From positions 1 through 13,831 of the forward strand of contig NZ_JBQCDF010000303.1 of NCBI RefSeq assembly GCF_051961495.1: a stretch of 13,831 nucleotides of DNA, written 5' to 3'. Below, piece after piece: positions 6,514-13,831 of the stretch; the stretch's first letter is position 1, and each line of letters opens with the position of its first letter. The notes beneath the pieces are model-generated. The model was not told the origin of the DNA. It searched no databases and saw only the letters and a program-made list of their open reading frames with translations. Both the position numbers and the translations under genes were made by a program. The DNA comes from Cytophaga sp051961495 (lineage in GTDB: Bacteria; Bacteroidota; Bacteroidia; Cytophagales; Cytophagaceae).

Positions 6514-7175
6514 TAATCCAATGCGCTGTTTAAAAACTGATTTAATTTGTACAGTTCCGTAAACGGCTGAATGATCGCCGGAATTATTTTTTTATCATTG
6601 ACAATGAGAGCCTCATCCAGCGGCATCGTAACAGTAAAGCTTTTCAACTTTAAAAAATCTGCATGTGTATTATCTTCACTATATTCTTTAGGCATGCGTG
6701 TCAGTTTCATTTCCTGATCAAAACCATCAAAGTATTTTTTGAATGGTTTGGCCTTTAATATTTTATCCAGCGCATCGCCATTGTAATCAATTTCCTGGCG
6801 AATCAATTTCAATTGTTCAGGCATCGGCATCCAGATACCGCCTGCGACAAAACAATTGCCGGGCTCCAGATGCACATAGTAACAAGCCTTTACTGACTTC
6901 TTACCACCGGGAGCAATCATAAAACCCATATTGGTTTTATAAGGGGATTTATTTTTAGAGAACCGCACATCGCGGTTGATGCGGAACATACAATCTTTCG
7001 GTTCAAGGGAAGCAATGCTTGAATCAAATTTTGAAATTCCTTTAAGTATCTGTGCGACTAGTTCTTTAACCTCGCCTTTAGCTTCTTCGTATGCAGGGCG
7101 GTTCTTGTCAAACCATTCTTTGTTGTTATTCTTTTCAAGCTTTTTTAAGAATTTAAGCACTAAGTCTAACTGCAT
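6513..7175 (-). CDS. DUF2461 family protein (TIGR02453)
   Basis: The product is a soluble protein of 220 residues of the DUF2461 family, widespread in bacteria and fungi but without an established function. Family features are visible: the N-terminal FLKKLEKNNNKEWFDKNR, then CMFRINRDVRFSKNKSPYKTN, then YYVHLEPGNCFVAGGIWMP. I chose ATG 7175 (MQLDLVLKFL) because it gives the normal family N-terminus and has AGGAA five or six bases upstream. A TTG at 7202 would add nine non-conserved residues. The start lies inside the end of ribD (23-bp overlap), and the stop overlaps the next gene by one base, so the three genes form one transcription unit. The link with riboflavin synthesis may be only positional. 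Confidence 0.92.
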   Translation of the reverse strand: MQLDLVLKFLKKLEKNNNKEWFDKNRPAYEEAKGEVKELVAQILKGISKFDSSIASLEPKDCMFRINRDVRFSKNKSPYKTNMGFMIAPGGKKSVKACYYVHLEPGNCFVAGGIWMPMPEQLKLIRQEIDYNGDALDKILKAKPFKKYFDGFDQEMKLTRMPKEYSEDNTHADFLKLKSFTVTMPLDEALIVNDKKIIPAIIQPFTELYKLNQFLNSALD

Positions 7176-8211
7176 ATTCCTGATGTTGATTTTTGTAAAC
7201 AATTAACTCGTCATTCAGTATCCGCTCATGACTAAAAGGCCTTGCACGTACAATCGGAGACTCTATTCCTTTACCAAAAGTATTTTCTGAACGGAAGATG
7301 CGGATCTCATCCCACAATCCTTTCCGCATAAACCCTTTCAGCAGCTGCGTGCCGCCCTCAACGATCATGGACAAATGTTTACGAATATACATATCATTCA
7401 CTATAACATCAATCATATCATCCATAGGGTCAACTTTTACATATTCCACCAGGTTCCGTACATCCTGTTCGATAAAATTATAACAGATTGTTTCCTGGCT
7501 ACCATCCAGCAAATGTGCCCCAGCCGGTACCTGGAGCTGTTTATCAATAAATGCCCGCACAGGATTACGCCCGGTCCAGTCGCGCACATTCAGGCGCGGA
7601 TTGTCATATAAAGCCGTATTGGTACCAATCAGTACCACGTCTTCTTCACTTCTCCATTTATGTACCAAACGGCGTGAAACCGTATTGCTGATCCATTTTG
7701 AATCGAAATCTTCCTTCGCTATAAACCCATCTGCTGTTTCGGCCCATTTCAGAATGATGTATGGTCTTTTCTTTTCAATAAATGTCAGGAAGCGGCAATT
7801 CAGTTCTCTGCCTTCTTCTTCCAGCACGCCCTGAATGACCTCAACGCCATGCGACATTAAATATTCAAATCCGGCTCCGGCCACTAAAGGATTGGGATCG
7901 ATAGTAGCAAAAACCACCCGGGCAATTTTGTGCTCCACAATCAGATTGGCGCACGGCGGTGTTTTGCCATGATGCGAACATGGCTCTAAATTCACGTAAA
8001 GCGTAGCTCCTTCAAGCTGACTCTTATCTGCTACTGAATTGATTGCATTTACCTCTGCATGAGGTTTCCCGAAAGATTCATGGTAACCTTCGCCAATAAT
8101 TATATCATCCTTAACGATTACACAGCCAACCATTGGGTTAGAACTTACGTTACCAGCTCCTAGTTTTGCAAGCTCCATGACGCGTTGCATATATCTTTTA
8201 TCAGAATCCAT
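7153..8211 (-). CDS. ribD: bifunctional riboflavin biosynthesis protein RibD (pyrimidine deaminase / uracil reductase)
   Basis: The product is a two-domain cytoplasmic enzyme of 352 residues carrying out the second and third steps of riboflavin synthesis: deamination of diaminohydroxy-phosphoribosylaminopyrimidine, then NADPH-dependent reduction of the ribosyl group. The N-terminal deaminase domain (about 1-145) has the zinc signature HAEVNAI (His51, catalytic Glu53) and PCSHHGKTPPC (Cys78, Cys87). The reductase domain (about 148-352) begins RPYIILKWAETADGFIA and contains ISNTVSRRLVHKWRS, LIGTNTALYDNP and the late IVEGGTQLL motif. Length is normal for the fusion form. The start is ATG 8211, divergent from prmC. 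It is first in an operon with a DUF2461 gene and an SDR gene. No TAnnTTTG promoter is obvious in the divergent gap. Confidence 0.96.
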   Translation of the reverse strand: MDSDKRYMQRVMELAKLGAGNVSSNPMVGCVIVKDDIIIGEGYHESFGKPHAEVNAINSVADKSQLEGATLYVNLEPCSHHGKTPPCANLIVEHKIARVVFATIDPNPLVAGAGFEYLMSHGVEVIQGVLEEEGRELNCRFLTFIEKKRPYIILKWAETADGFIAKEDFDSKWISNTVSRRLVHKWRSEEDVVLIGTNTALYDNPRLNVRDWTGRNPVRAFIDKQLQVPAGAHLLDGSQETICYNFIEQDVRNLVEYVKVDPMDDMIDVIVNDMYIRKHLSMIVEGGTQLLKGFMRKGLWDEIRIFRSENTFGKGIESPIVRARPFSHERILNDELIVYKNQHQEYAVRLSA

Positions 8212-8282
8212 AATAGTGTATCTTTAGCTTGTTTAAATTAAACGATTGGCTAATATTCCGGGTTCATTTAACTTATTCACAA

Positions 8283-9149
8283 TTGAATCAATTAAGAAAA
8301 ATATCTGCGAAATACCTATTTGAAGGGGCTAAAAAAAGTTTCCAACAATACGAAAAACCTGAACAGGAGAGCATTTTATACCTTCTTTTCGCGGCACTAT
8401 TCAACATTCCCAAAATTGATTTCCTGGCAAACAAGGAACTGGACTGGAGCCCACTGCAGCAGCAGCAGCTGGACGCTTGTTTAACCAGACTGAATAATCA
8501 TGAACCTGTTCAATACATCATCGGGAAAACGTTTTTCTATGACTCTTATTTCAACGTAAATAAATTCACACTCATTCCACGCCCTGAAACGGAAGAGCTC
8601 GTACAACTGATTGTTACAGACAATCAGCTTAATTCACCAAAAATTATAGACATCGGTACTGGCAGCGGTTGCATTGCGATCAGTTTAGCCAAAGCCATCA
8701 AAAATGCTTCGGTAACGGCAGTAGATATCAGTACTGAAGCCTTGTCTGTCGCCCGCGAAAATGCTGTTATGAATGAAGTCAGTGTTTCATTCATAGAATT
8801 GGATTTTTTAAAACATAAGGACCAGCTCAAAGATCGGTTCGATATTATTGTAAGCAACCCGCCTTATGTGCTGGAATCTGAAAAACCTGAAATGCGTTTA
8901 AACGTATTGGAACATGAACCGCATCTGGCCTTGTTTGTAGAAGATAATCATGCTTTAAAATATTATGAAGCATTGCTGGATTTTGCTGCTACAAACCTGG
9001 TTAAAAATGGTTGTGTATATGCAGAAATCAATGAACAGAAAGGCGACGGGATGACTGCTCTTGCAGCAGCATATGGTCTTTCAGATGCAGTCATCATAAA
9101 AGACATGTTTCAAAAAGACCGGATTTTTAAAGCGTATAAAAAATACTGA
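8283..9149 (+). CDS. prmC: peptide chain release factor N(5)-glutamine methyltransferase
   Basis: PrmC is a cytoplasmic SAM-dependent enzyme that methylates the glutamine of the GGQ motif in release factors RF1 and RF2. From TTG 8283 the protein has 288 residues, the usual length. Key features are IPRPETEEL, the SAM-binding loop GTGSGCIA, VDIS at the end of the second strand, and the catalytic NPPYV motif that contacts the glutamine. Start choice: the frame also offers TTG 8229 (306 residues), but that leaves only 17 bases to the divergent ribD ATG and adds 18 residues beyond the normal N-terminal helical domain, so 8283 is preferred. No ATG start exists near either site. A CAG run near 8456 encodes four glutamines in the inter-domain linker. 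A GT4 gene follows after 21 bases. Confidence 0.94.
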   Translation: MNQLRKISAKYLFEGAKKSFQQYEKPEQESILYLLFAALFNIPKIDFLANKELDWSPLQQQQLDACLTRLNNHEPVQYIIGKTFFYDSYFNVNKFTLIPRPETEELVQLIVTDNQLNSPKIIDIGTGSGCIAISLAKAIKNASVTAVDISTEALSVARENAVMNEVSVSFIELDFLKHKDQLKDRFDIIVSNPPYVLESEKPEMRLNVLEHEPHLALFVEDNHALKYYEALLDFAATNLVKNGCVYAEINEQKGDGMTALAAAYGLSDAVIIKDMFQKDRIFKAYKKY

Positions 9150-9170
9150 TACTATTAACTCATCATCATA

Positions 9171-10265
9171 TTGAAGCCCAAAATTTTACATATCATCGAT
9201 TCTTTTTCAAAAGGCGGGGCTGAGGTGCTGCTTTCGGGTATAGTACCTGAATTATATGGCTTCGAACACCACATCATCTATCTAACCTATACACAATACC
9301 CCCTGAATGAAAAGCTTCCGCCTTTCATTACACTGGAATGCCTGAATTATACAGGCTTGTCAAATACCTTTGCCGCAATAAAAAAACTAAAGCGCCGGAT
9401 TGCTGAAATAAAGCCTGATATTATTCATACCCACCTGTATTTCTCAACCATCTTTACCCGTTTCGCAGCCGGCGATTCCATTCCTGTGATTCACACCTAT
9501 CACAGTCAGTATTACCGCATTCAATACATCGACCGTATTTCGAAATTAAAAAGATGGTGTTTAAAATGGATTGACAAATTAACGTACAAAGAACGCTACA
9601 CCATTGTACATGTTTCCCAAACCCAGCAAAAATCAAACGATGCTGACATAGGTATCAAGCGAAGCAGCATTTTATATAATTATGTTGAAGATGATTTTTA
9701 TCGAAAAAGAAGCCGCACATTTGACAAAAAAAATGGCAAACTTAAAATCATTTCGGTAGGCAATTTAAAAACGGAAAAAAATCACATCCTTTTGCTCCAG
9801 GCAGTAAATCTGTTAAAGCACATTCCGATGCATGTAAACATCTGCGGACAAGGCATAGACCATCGCATGTTGCAGGAATACATCAACAGACATTCTTTAC
9901 CTGTTACCATCCACGGGAGCAAAAACGATATTACAAATCTGCTGGAGCAGCACGACCTGTTTGTTTCCTGTTCTATCATCGAAGGTTTTGGAATAAGTGT
10001 TGCAGAAGCCATGGCAGCTGAAATACCTATGATCATATCCGATATTTCAACATTCAGGGAAATTACTGAGAATAAAGCCTGTTTTTTTAAATCTGCTGAT
10101 GCCCGTGACCTGGCTGACAAAATCGAATTATTTTATAATGCTTCAGCTTCCGCGGAACAATATGTTCGTGCTTGTAAAAATGTGGCAGAGAAATACCGGA
10201 AGGCAATCTATATTAACAAACTGAATATTTTGTACCAGTCAAAAATAAACGTCCATCATATTTAA
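9171..10265 (+). CDS. GT4-type glycosyltransferase
   Basis: The product is a GT-B fold glycosyltransferase of 364 residues, family 4, using a nucleotide sugar to extend an envelope polysaccharide or glycolipid; donor and acceptor cannot be read from the sequence. The N-terminal domain starts KILHIIDSFSKGGAE with the glycine-rich acceptor-side loop (residues 14-18). The C-terminal Rossmann domain begins KIISVGNLKTEKNH. The nucleotide-sugar site is marked by EGFGISVAE, an EX7E motif with Glu271 and Glu279. The start is TTG 9171, which is secure because an in-frame stop lies at 9156-9158 and no ATG intervenes before the conserved strand. It lies 21 bases after prmC and is probably co-transcribed, though the functions are not obviously related. 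No partner polysaccharide genes are in the window. Confidence 0.93.
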   Translation: MKPKILHIIDSFSKGGAEVLLSGIVPELYGFEHHIIYLTYTQYPLNEKLPPFITLECLNYTGLSNTFAAIKKLKRRIAEIKPDIIHTHLYFSTIFTRFAAGDSIPVIHTYHSQYYRIQYIDRISKLKRWCLKWIDKLTYKERYTIVHVSQTQQKSNDADIGIKRSSILYNYVEDDFYRKRSRTFDKKNGKLKIISVGNLKTEKNHILLLQAVNLLKHIPMHVNICGQGIDHRMLQEYINRHSLPVTIHGSKNDITNLLEQHDLFVSCSIIEGFGISVAEAMAAEIPMIISDISTFREITENKACFFKSADARDLADKIELFYNASASAEQYVRACKNVAEKYRKAIYINKLNILYQSKINVHHI

Positions 10266-10286
10266 ATAATAAACATGATGGACGTT
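10241..10286 (-). terminator. hairpin between the convergent glycosyltransferase and TSUP genes
   Basis: A perfect 12-bp stem (10248-10259 with 10275-10286, arms AACGTCCATCAT and ATGATGGACGTT) has a 15-base loop containing the stop codon of the glycosyltransferase gene. On the minus strand it is followed by TATTTTTG, so it fits best as terminator of the TSUP operon. On the + strand the nearest T-run (TTTTT, about 10302) is some 15 bases away. Confidence 0.65.
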
Positions 10287-10304
10287 GAATGATTTTAGAT
10301 CTTT

Positions 10305-11354
10305 TTAAAACAAGCTTGTTACTGCCTGCGCAAATGATTTGAAGATATCGATGTTGATTGCAAGCTTCAACAATGTATTCAAGCTTAAGAAAATAATAAA
10401 GCACCCGACAAAAATCATTAATGGTTTTTTCTTTACTCTGTTTACAAGCAACGCAGCAAAAGGTGCAGCAAATACACCACCAATAATCAAACCGATAATA
10501 ACCTGCCACAAGCCCGGATCAAGACCTGCAAATACGATGAATGTGAGTGAGCTTGATAGGGCCACAAAGAATTCTGCCAGGTTTACAGAACCAATCGTAT
10601 AGTTGATTGCTCTGCCGCTGCTGATCAATGTTGAAGTAACGATCGGCCCCCAGCCCCCGCCGCCGATACTATCCATAAAGGCTCCGAATAATGCCAGCGG
10701 AGTCACTTTCGTGATTTTATTTTTAACCTGTGTTGTCTTTAATGCCTTGCGAAGCACAATAATACCCAGGATCATGGTATAAACCATTGTAACCGGACGG
10801 ATGTATTTTTTCACATCGTCTTCTGAAAACAACGTTCCCTTTTCCAATAAAGATAAAACCACTGCACCTAAGATGGCACCTATAATTCCCGGAATCAATA
10901 AGTTTTTAAATAACTTCTTGTTTACGTTCCCGAACTTTAAATGCGACAAGCCTGAAGCTCCTGTTGTAAAAACTTCTGCGATGTGAATACTTGCACTAGC
11001 ATTCATGGTCGAAACACCAATACTTACAAGGAAAGATGTTGCTGTCGCGCCATACGCCATCCCGAGTGCACCATCAACCATTTGCGCAAGTAAACCAACA
11101 ATCAGATATCCGATCAGATCTTTATTGAAAATTGTTCCAAGAAAATCCGTAACGCCTGCGTAAGCTTCTTTAGGAGGATTGCTTAGGAACCAGGTAAGAG
11201 CAAAAGCTCCTACTAATACAATCGCTAAACCTATAGCTAAGCGCTTATAAAGTGGATTACGCTTATTTTCTTCATTAATTTCATGAATCAGCTCTTCCTG
11301 CAGATTTGGATCGGCTAGCTTTTCTTCAAGTTCATCTATCTTTTTATTTTCCAT
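10305..11354 (-). CDS. TSUP (TauE/SafE) family membrane transporter
   Basis: The product is an integral inner-membrane protein of 349 residues of the TSUP family, whose members export sulfite or sulfoacetate or move other small organic anions; the substrate here is unknown. The family signature region LLAQMVDGALGMAYG is followed by TATSFLVSIGVSTMNASASIHIAE and, in the second repeat, FGAFMDSIGGGGWGPIVTS. About eight membrane helices are apparent. The first 38 residues are highly charged (KKIDELEEKLADPNLQEEL) and look like a cytoplasmic helix, unusual for the family. I chose ATG 11354. A TTG at 11396 would add 14 residues and overlap the preceding DUF2490 gene, while the ATG leaves a 16-base gap. 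It is second in an operon with the DUF2490 gene and ends at the hairpin at 10241-10286. Confidence 0.92.
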   Translation of the reverse strand: MENKKIDELEEKLADPNLQEELIHEINEENKRNPLYKRLAIGLAIVLVGAFALTWFLSNPPKEAYAGVTDFLGTIFNKDLIGYLIVGLLAQMVDGALGMAYGATATSFLVSIGVSTMNASASIHIAEVFTTGASGLSHLKFGNVNKKLFKNLLIPGIIGAILGAVVLSLLEKGTLFSEDDVKKYIRPVTMVYTMILGIIVLRKALKTTQVKNKITKVTPLALFGAFMDSIGGGGWGPIVTSTLISSGRAINYTIGSVNLAEFFVALSSSLTFIVFAGLDPGLWQVIIGLIIGGVFAAPFAALLVNRVKKKPLMIFVGCFIIFLSLNTLLKLAINIDIFKSFAQAVTSLF

Positions 11355-11370
11355 AAAATATTGGGGAGTA

Positions 11371-12123
11371 TTATTTATCTTTTTTTCTGAAGTCAACTGT
11401 CTGTATTAATGACAGACAATAAGCATTGTATGAATAAATTTGTGTACCTGTTGGTTGCTGTCCGTAAATGTATTGATAGAACACAGTTGTGCCGAAGTTC
11501 TTTGTAAACTGGTAGCCAATACCGGCCGCAAGTCTGTTCTGGTCAAAATTATTGTATACTTTTTTGCCAAAGCTTACAAACAATTCGTCTGACAGCACAC
11601 CAAATATTGTATTCTCTTTTATTTTTTCATTATTAAAAGGAACAGATATATAAATCTGATAGCCTACACGAAAAGACTCTGTGTACCCCTCCTGAATGAC
11701 GCCTTTTGAAATATTCGCGTTAAAGCGTTCTTCCAATCTATATCTGTTTCTGATCTCAACTCTGCCTGCCTGCTGTACTACTGTCAGACGCTGATAAAAC
11801 CGTTGCTCCGGACGCATTACTTCTTCATACCCGCTAAGAAACTGATTGGTGCTAAAGTATGCATAACCAAACTGAATGTTAACCTTAGGTGATATCTGAT
11901 AAATTGCACCTAGGCGAATGAAATACTGCGCCTTACTTTTATAATAATCATGCGTTCTATATCCCAGATCCGTATGTATACTTACCTTATCAGACACCTG
12001 TCCTCTCCAGATATATTGTGTCCAGACAAAATTATCGTGGTATATATTTTTAGACTGCTGTGCTTCAGAAGTAGTAATACTAATAAAGATTAGTGCAATA
12101 ATAAGTAGTTGATTTTTAAGCAT
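11371..12123 (-). CDS. DUF2490 family outer-membrane beta-barrel protein
   Basis: The product is a 250-residue exported protein with a clear signal peptide (MLKNQLLIIALIFISITTSEA, cleavage probably near residue 21, before QQ). The rest shows alternating aromatic beta-strands of the DUF2490 type: FVWTQYIWRG, SIHTDLGYRTHD, NIQFGYAYFS, IRNRYRLEERF and AGIGYQFTKNFG. These fit a small outer-membrane barrel of unknown function. ATG 12123 is chosen because it starts directly at the signal peptide. ATG 12168 would add 15 residues and lies inside a leader hairpin. It is first in the operon, 16 bases before the TSUP transporter gene, under the promoter at 12187-12218. The pair suggests an inner-membrane transporter with an outer-membrane partner, but this is inference. 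Confidence 0.88.
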   Translation of the reverse strand: MLKNQLLIIALIFISITTSEAQQSKNIYHDNFVWTQYIWRGQVSDKVSIHTDLGYRTHDYYKSKAQYFIRLGAIYQISPKVNIQFGYAYFSTNQFLSGYEEVMRPEQRFYQRLTVVQQAGRVEIRNRYRLEERFNANISKGVIQEGYTESFRVGYQIYISVPFNNEKIKENTIFGVLSDELFVSFGKKVYNNFDQNRLAAGIGYQFTKNFGTTVFYQYIYGQQPTGTQIYSYNAYCLSLIQTVDFRKKDK

Positions 12124-12148
12124 TTTTCTATATAAGCTCAAAATAAAA

Positions 12149-12172
12149 CAGAGATGATTCCAAATCATCTCT
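12149..12172 (-). promoter_or_regulatory. 5' leader hairpin followed by U-tract upstream of the DUF2490-TSUP operon
   Basis: A perfect 10-bp stem (arms AGAGATGATT 12150-12159 and AATCATCTCT 12163-12172) with a 3-base loop is followed on the minus strand by TGTTTTATTTTG. It looks like a small intrinsic terminator, yet lies about 8 bases after the predicted transcription start and about 26 bases before the ATG. It could be an attenuator, a 5' stabilising hairpin, or a fail-safe terminator for upstream transcripts. Confidence 0.6.
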
Positions 12173-12186
12173 ACTGATTATATAGA

Positions 12187-12218
12187 CAAAACTAATCTAA
12201 CCGGATTGATTTCGCAAA
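12187..12218 (-). promoter_or_regulatory. Bacteroidota housekeeping promoter for the DUF2490-TSUP operon
   Basis: The minus strand has TAGTTTTG (complement of 12187-12194), a full TAnnTTTG match, with TTTG (complement of 12215-12218) 20 bases upstream. Transcription should start near 12180, so the leader before the ATG at 12123 is about 57 bases and includes the hairpin at 12150-12172. Confidence 0.75.
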
Positions 12219-12254
12219 CCGGCAAACAAAACAATCAACTAAACATATATAATA

Positions 12255-12295
12255 CAAAACGTTTAAAACGAATAATATTCGCTTTAAACGTTTTG
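12255..12295 (-). terminator. 41-bp near-perfect palindrome, probable terminator of the TonB-dependent receptor
   Basis: Two 19-base arms (12255-12273 and 12277-12295) around a 3-base AAT pair with a single A-C mismatch; the outer half is CAAAACGTTTAAA against TTTAAACGTTTTG. It lies about 125 bases after the receptor stop codon. On the minus strand it is followed by TATTATATATGTTTAG, which is only moderately U-rich. A terminator or mRNA-end stabiliser is likeliest; a protein-binding site is possible. Bases 12296-12419 hold nothing recognisable. Confidence 0.6.
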
Positions 12296-12419
12296 ATCTA
12301 GTATAATATTTCTTATTTCATCCTATTCTCATATTAATTTGTACCTCAAATTCATATTTCCAATTAGTCGCTTTTTAAATTATTTAGTTAGCAATTCAAA
12401 AAGACGAGTGAACTGTTGA

Positions 12420-13831
12420 TTAGAAAGTATATCTTAATGTTGTTCCGAATGTTCTTTGGTCACCTAACACTGCTGCATATAAACCTGAGTTACCACTAGC
12501 AGGCAGTAATTGTTCGTAGTAGTTTTTGTTGAATACGTTACGAGACCAGATGAATACGGTAACACCTTTCGTAGCGCGGAAACCAAGACGAGCGTTAACT
12601 AATGAGTAACCGTCAATATTTAAATATTTTGAAGGAGACGGGCTTGAAGAGAATTTAGAACGATTGAAATTGTCTACAGCGAAGAAGTATTTACCTTCAG
12701 TTGTAATTAATTTACCTGGTAAGGCAATTTCACCACCGATTGTACCAGCCCATTTAGAAATACCTGGTAATTCCTGCCCTGAGACATCTTTGAATGATAC
12801 AGTAGCACCTGTTTCTTCTAATGGCAGCGGCGCATTTGTAAATTTCTTGTAAATACCTTCTGTATATGAAACAGCTGCATTAAATGTTAAATATTTACCA
12901 ACTTTAGTGCTTCCATCTAATTCAAGACCCCAAACTTTTACTCTTTCAGCATTTGCCAGGTATCCTCTATTCACACCAAGCTGAGGAGACTGAACGTTTG
13001 CCTGGTAATCTTTCACTTCCGTATCAAACGCAGAGAAGTTTAATGTAGAGTTCTTCGTTGGAGATGTTTTGATACCAAACTCATAGTTTGTTGTGTATTC
13101 AGGTTTAACTGTCGCTAAACTTAAATCAGGAGCAGTATTTGTTGATGATATTGTAGGTAAACCACCAATATTTACACCTACCGGCTTATATGCTGTAGAG
13201 TAAGTAGCATATGTATTGATGCTGTTATTAATTTTATAAGATAAAGTTAAGTTACCTGATACGTTTTGGTTTGTTGCCTGTGTATGGAATTTTTGTGCTG
13301 AATAAACTGAGTTTTTCAATGCAATTTCAGCCGGGTCTGTTGTTTGTTTACCACCACCTACAGTTCTGTCGTAATCAGCATCTTTGTAATCATAGTTGTA
13401 ACGAAGGCCTGGCAATACGTGTAAACGGTTTTTGATTACAGCCCAGTCCAACTGACCGAATACAGCACCACTGAATGTATTAAGAGTTGAAACTGTATAC
13501 TGTGTATATCCATCAATCAAATCTGATGTCATCAGTGTTTGTGAAGCACTTGTTCTTGAAAAACGCCATTGGTCAGCACCTGCCTGTTCAACACCATTTG
13601 TTTTGATTGTTTGTCCAAGAGCAAAAATACCTGCTACACCACTCAAACGATCAGAGAAATTACCGGCATAACGAATCTCCTGAGAAAGCTGTTGCTGTTT
13701 TGATGGGTTTTGAGATAGTCTTAATGCATCCAGGCCTGTGAAATCACGATCTGTTGAAGGATCCCAGTTCCAGTAGCGCCAAGCTGTAGTAGAAGTAAGT
13801 GTACCACCGCCGATTTTAGCATCTACGTTTA
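12420..13831 (-). CDS. TonB-dependent outer-membrane receptor, C-terminal part (5' end outside the window)
   Basis: The frame is open to the right edge of the window, so the 469 visible residues are the C-terminal portion of a larger protein; the signal peptide, TonB box and plug domain are not seen. The visible part is a string of amphipathic beta-strands with barrel motifs: SQEIRYAGNFSDRLSG, LDWAVIKNRLHVLPGLRYNYD, NTYATYSTAYKPVG, TNYEFGIKTSPTKNSTLNFSAF and ARLGFRATKGVTVFIWSRNVFNKNYY. It ends in LRYTF with the terminal phenylalanine typical of outer-membrane barrels. The family imports iron chelates, vitamins or sugars using TonB energy. The pattern resembles siderophore-type receptors more than SusC, but the substrate cannot be determined from this part. 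A TTG at 13646 is internal, not the start. Confidence 0.93.
   Translation of the reverse strand, partial: NVDAKIGGGTLTSTTAWRYWNWDPSTDRDFTGLDALRLSQNPSKQQQLSQEIRYAGNFSDRLSGVAGIFALGQTIKTNGVEQAGADQWRFSRTSASQTLMTSDLIDGYTQYTVSTLNTFSGAVFGQLDWAVIKNRLHVLPGLRYNYDYKDADYDRTVGGGKQTTDPAEIALKNSVYSAQKFHTQATNQNVSGNLTLSYKINNSINTYATYSTAYKPVGVNIGGLPTISSTNTAPDLSLATVKPEYTTNYEFGIKTSPTKNSTLNFSAFDTEVKDYQANVQSPQLGVNRGYLANAERVKVWGLELDGSTKVGKYLTFNAAVSYTEGIYKKFTNAPLPLEETGATVSFKDVSGQELPGISKWAGTIGGEIALPGKLITTEGKYFFAVDNFNRSKFSSSPSPSKYLNIDGYSLVNARLGFRATKGVTVFIWSRNVFNKNYYEQLLPASGNSGLYAAVLGDQRTFGTTLRYTF

Noticed and set aside
8219..8226. TATCTTTA as a prmC promoter
   Set aside because: The final G is missing and the nearest upstream TTG is about 31 bases away, well beyond normal spacing.
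8456..8470. CAG triplet repeat in prmC
   Set aside because: Only a few units, encoding four glutamines in the inter-domain linker; too short to suggest phase variation.
13644..13646. TTG as start of the TonB-dependent receptor
   Set aside because: The same frame continues open to the window edge with typical barrel strands, so the codon is internal.
1..13831. CRISPR arrays, insertion sequences, integrases, prophage or toxin-antitoxin genes
   Set aside because: I found no regularly spaced repeats, no transposase or recombinase motifs, and no terminal inverted repeats with target duplications by reading both strands.

Overview
The window looks like chromosomal DNA from a Bacteroidota bacterium, probably of the Cytophaga type. 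The sequence evidence is: moderate-to-low GC, a tRNA gene without an encoded CCA end, near-absence of Shine-Dalgarno sequences, several TTG starts, a TonB-dependent receptor, a DUF2490 outer-membrane protein, and three good matches to the Bacteroidota housekeeping promoter (TTTG, 19-20 bp, TAnnTTTG). The species name is inference only.

Left part (1-1190, + strand): a compact arsenic-type cluster. It holds a DUF6428 protein with a cysteine-rich tail, an overlooked 40-residue membrane peptide, and a thioredoxin-type arsenate reductase (arsC), closed by a strong terminator. No exporter and no ArsR regulator are visible. Next comes a minus-strand tRNA-Val(TAC) with its own promoter and terminator (1286-1467).

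Middle (1561-8211): a large AsmA-like envelope protein (+) converges on threonine dehydratase ilvA (-). A 72-residue, two-helix membrane protein with a histidine-rich tail (+) follows; its stop codon interlocks with that of a minus-strand operon. That operon, read right to left, is ribD, a DUF2461 protein and an atypical SDR/epimerase, with overlapping reading frames.

Right part (8283-10265, + strand): prmC and a GT4 glycosyltransferase, both apparently starting at TTG. They converge on a second minus-strand operon, a DUF2490 outer-membrane protein followed by a TSUP (TauE/SafE) transporter. This operon has a clear promoter, a hairpin at the 5' end of its leader, and a terminator. The window ends inside the C-terminal half of a TonB-dependent receptor (-), followed by a 41-bp near-palindrome.

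Most genes are ordinary housekeeping genes. The most unusual content is the arsenic-linked trio with its undescribed small membrane peptide and Cys-rich partner, the His-tailed small membrane protein, and the leader hairpin of the DUF2490-TSUP operon. I see no CRISPR array, insertion sequence, integrase, prophage or recognisable defence system.
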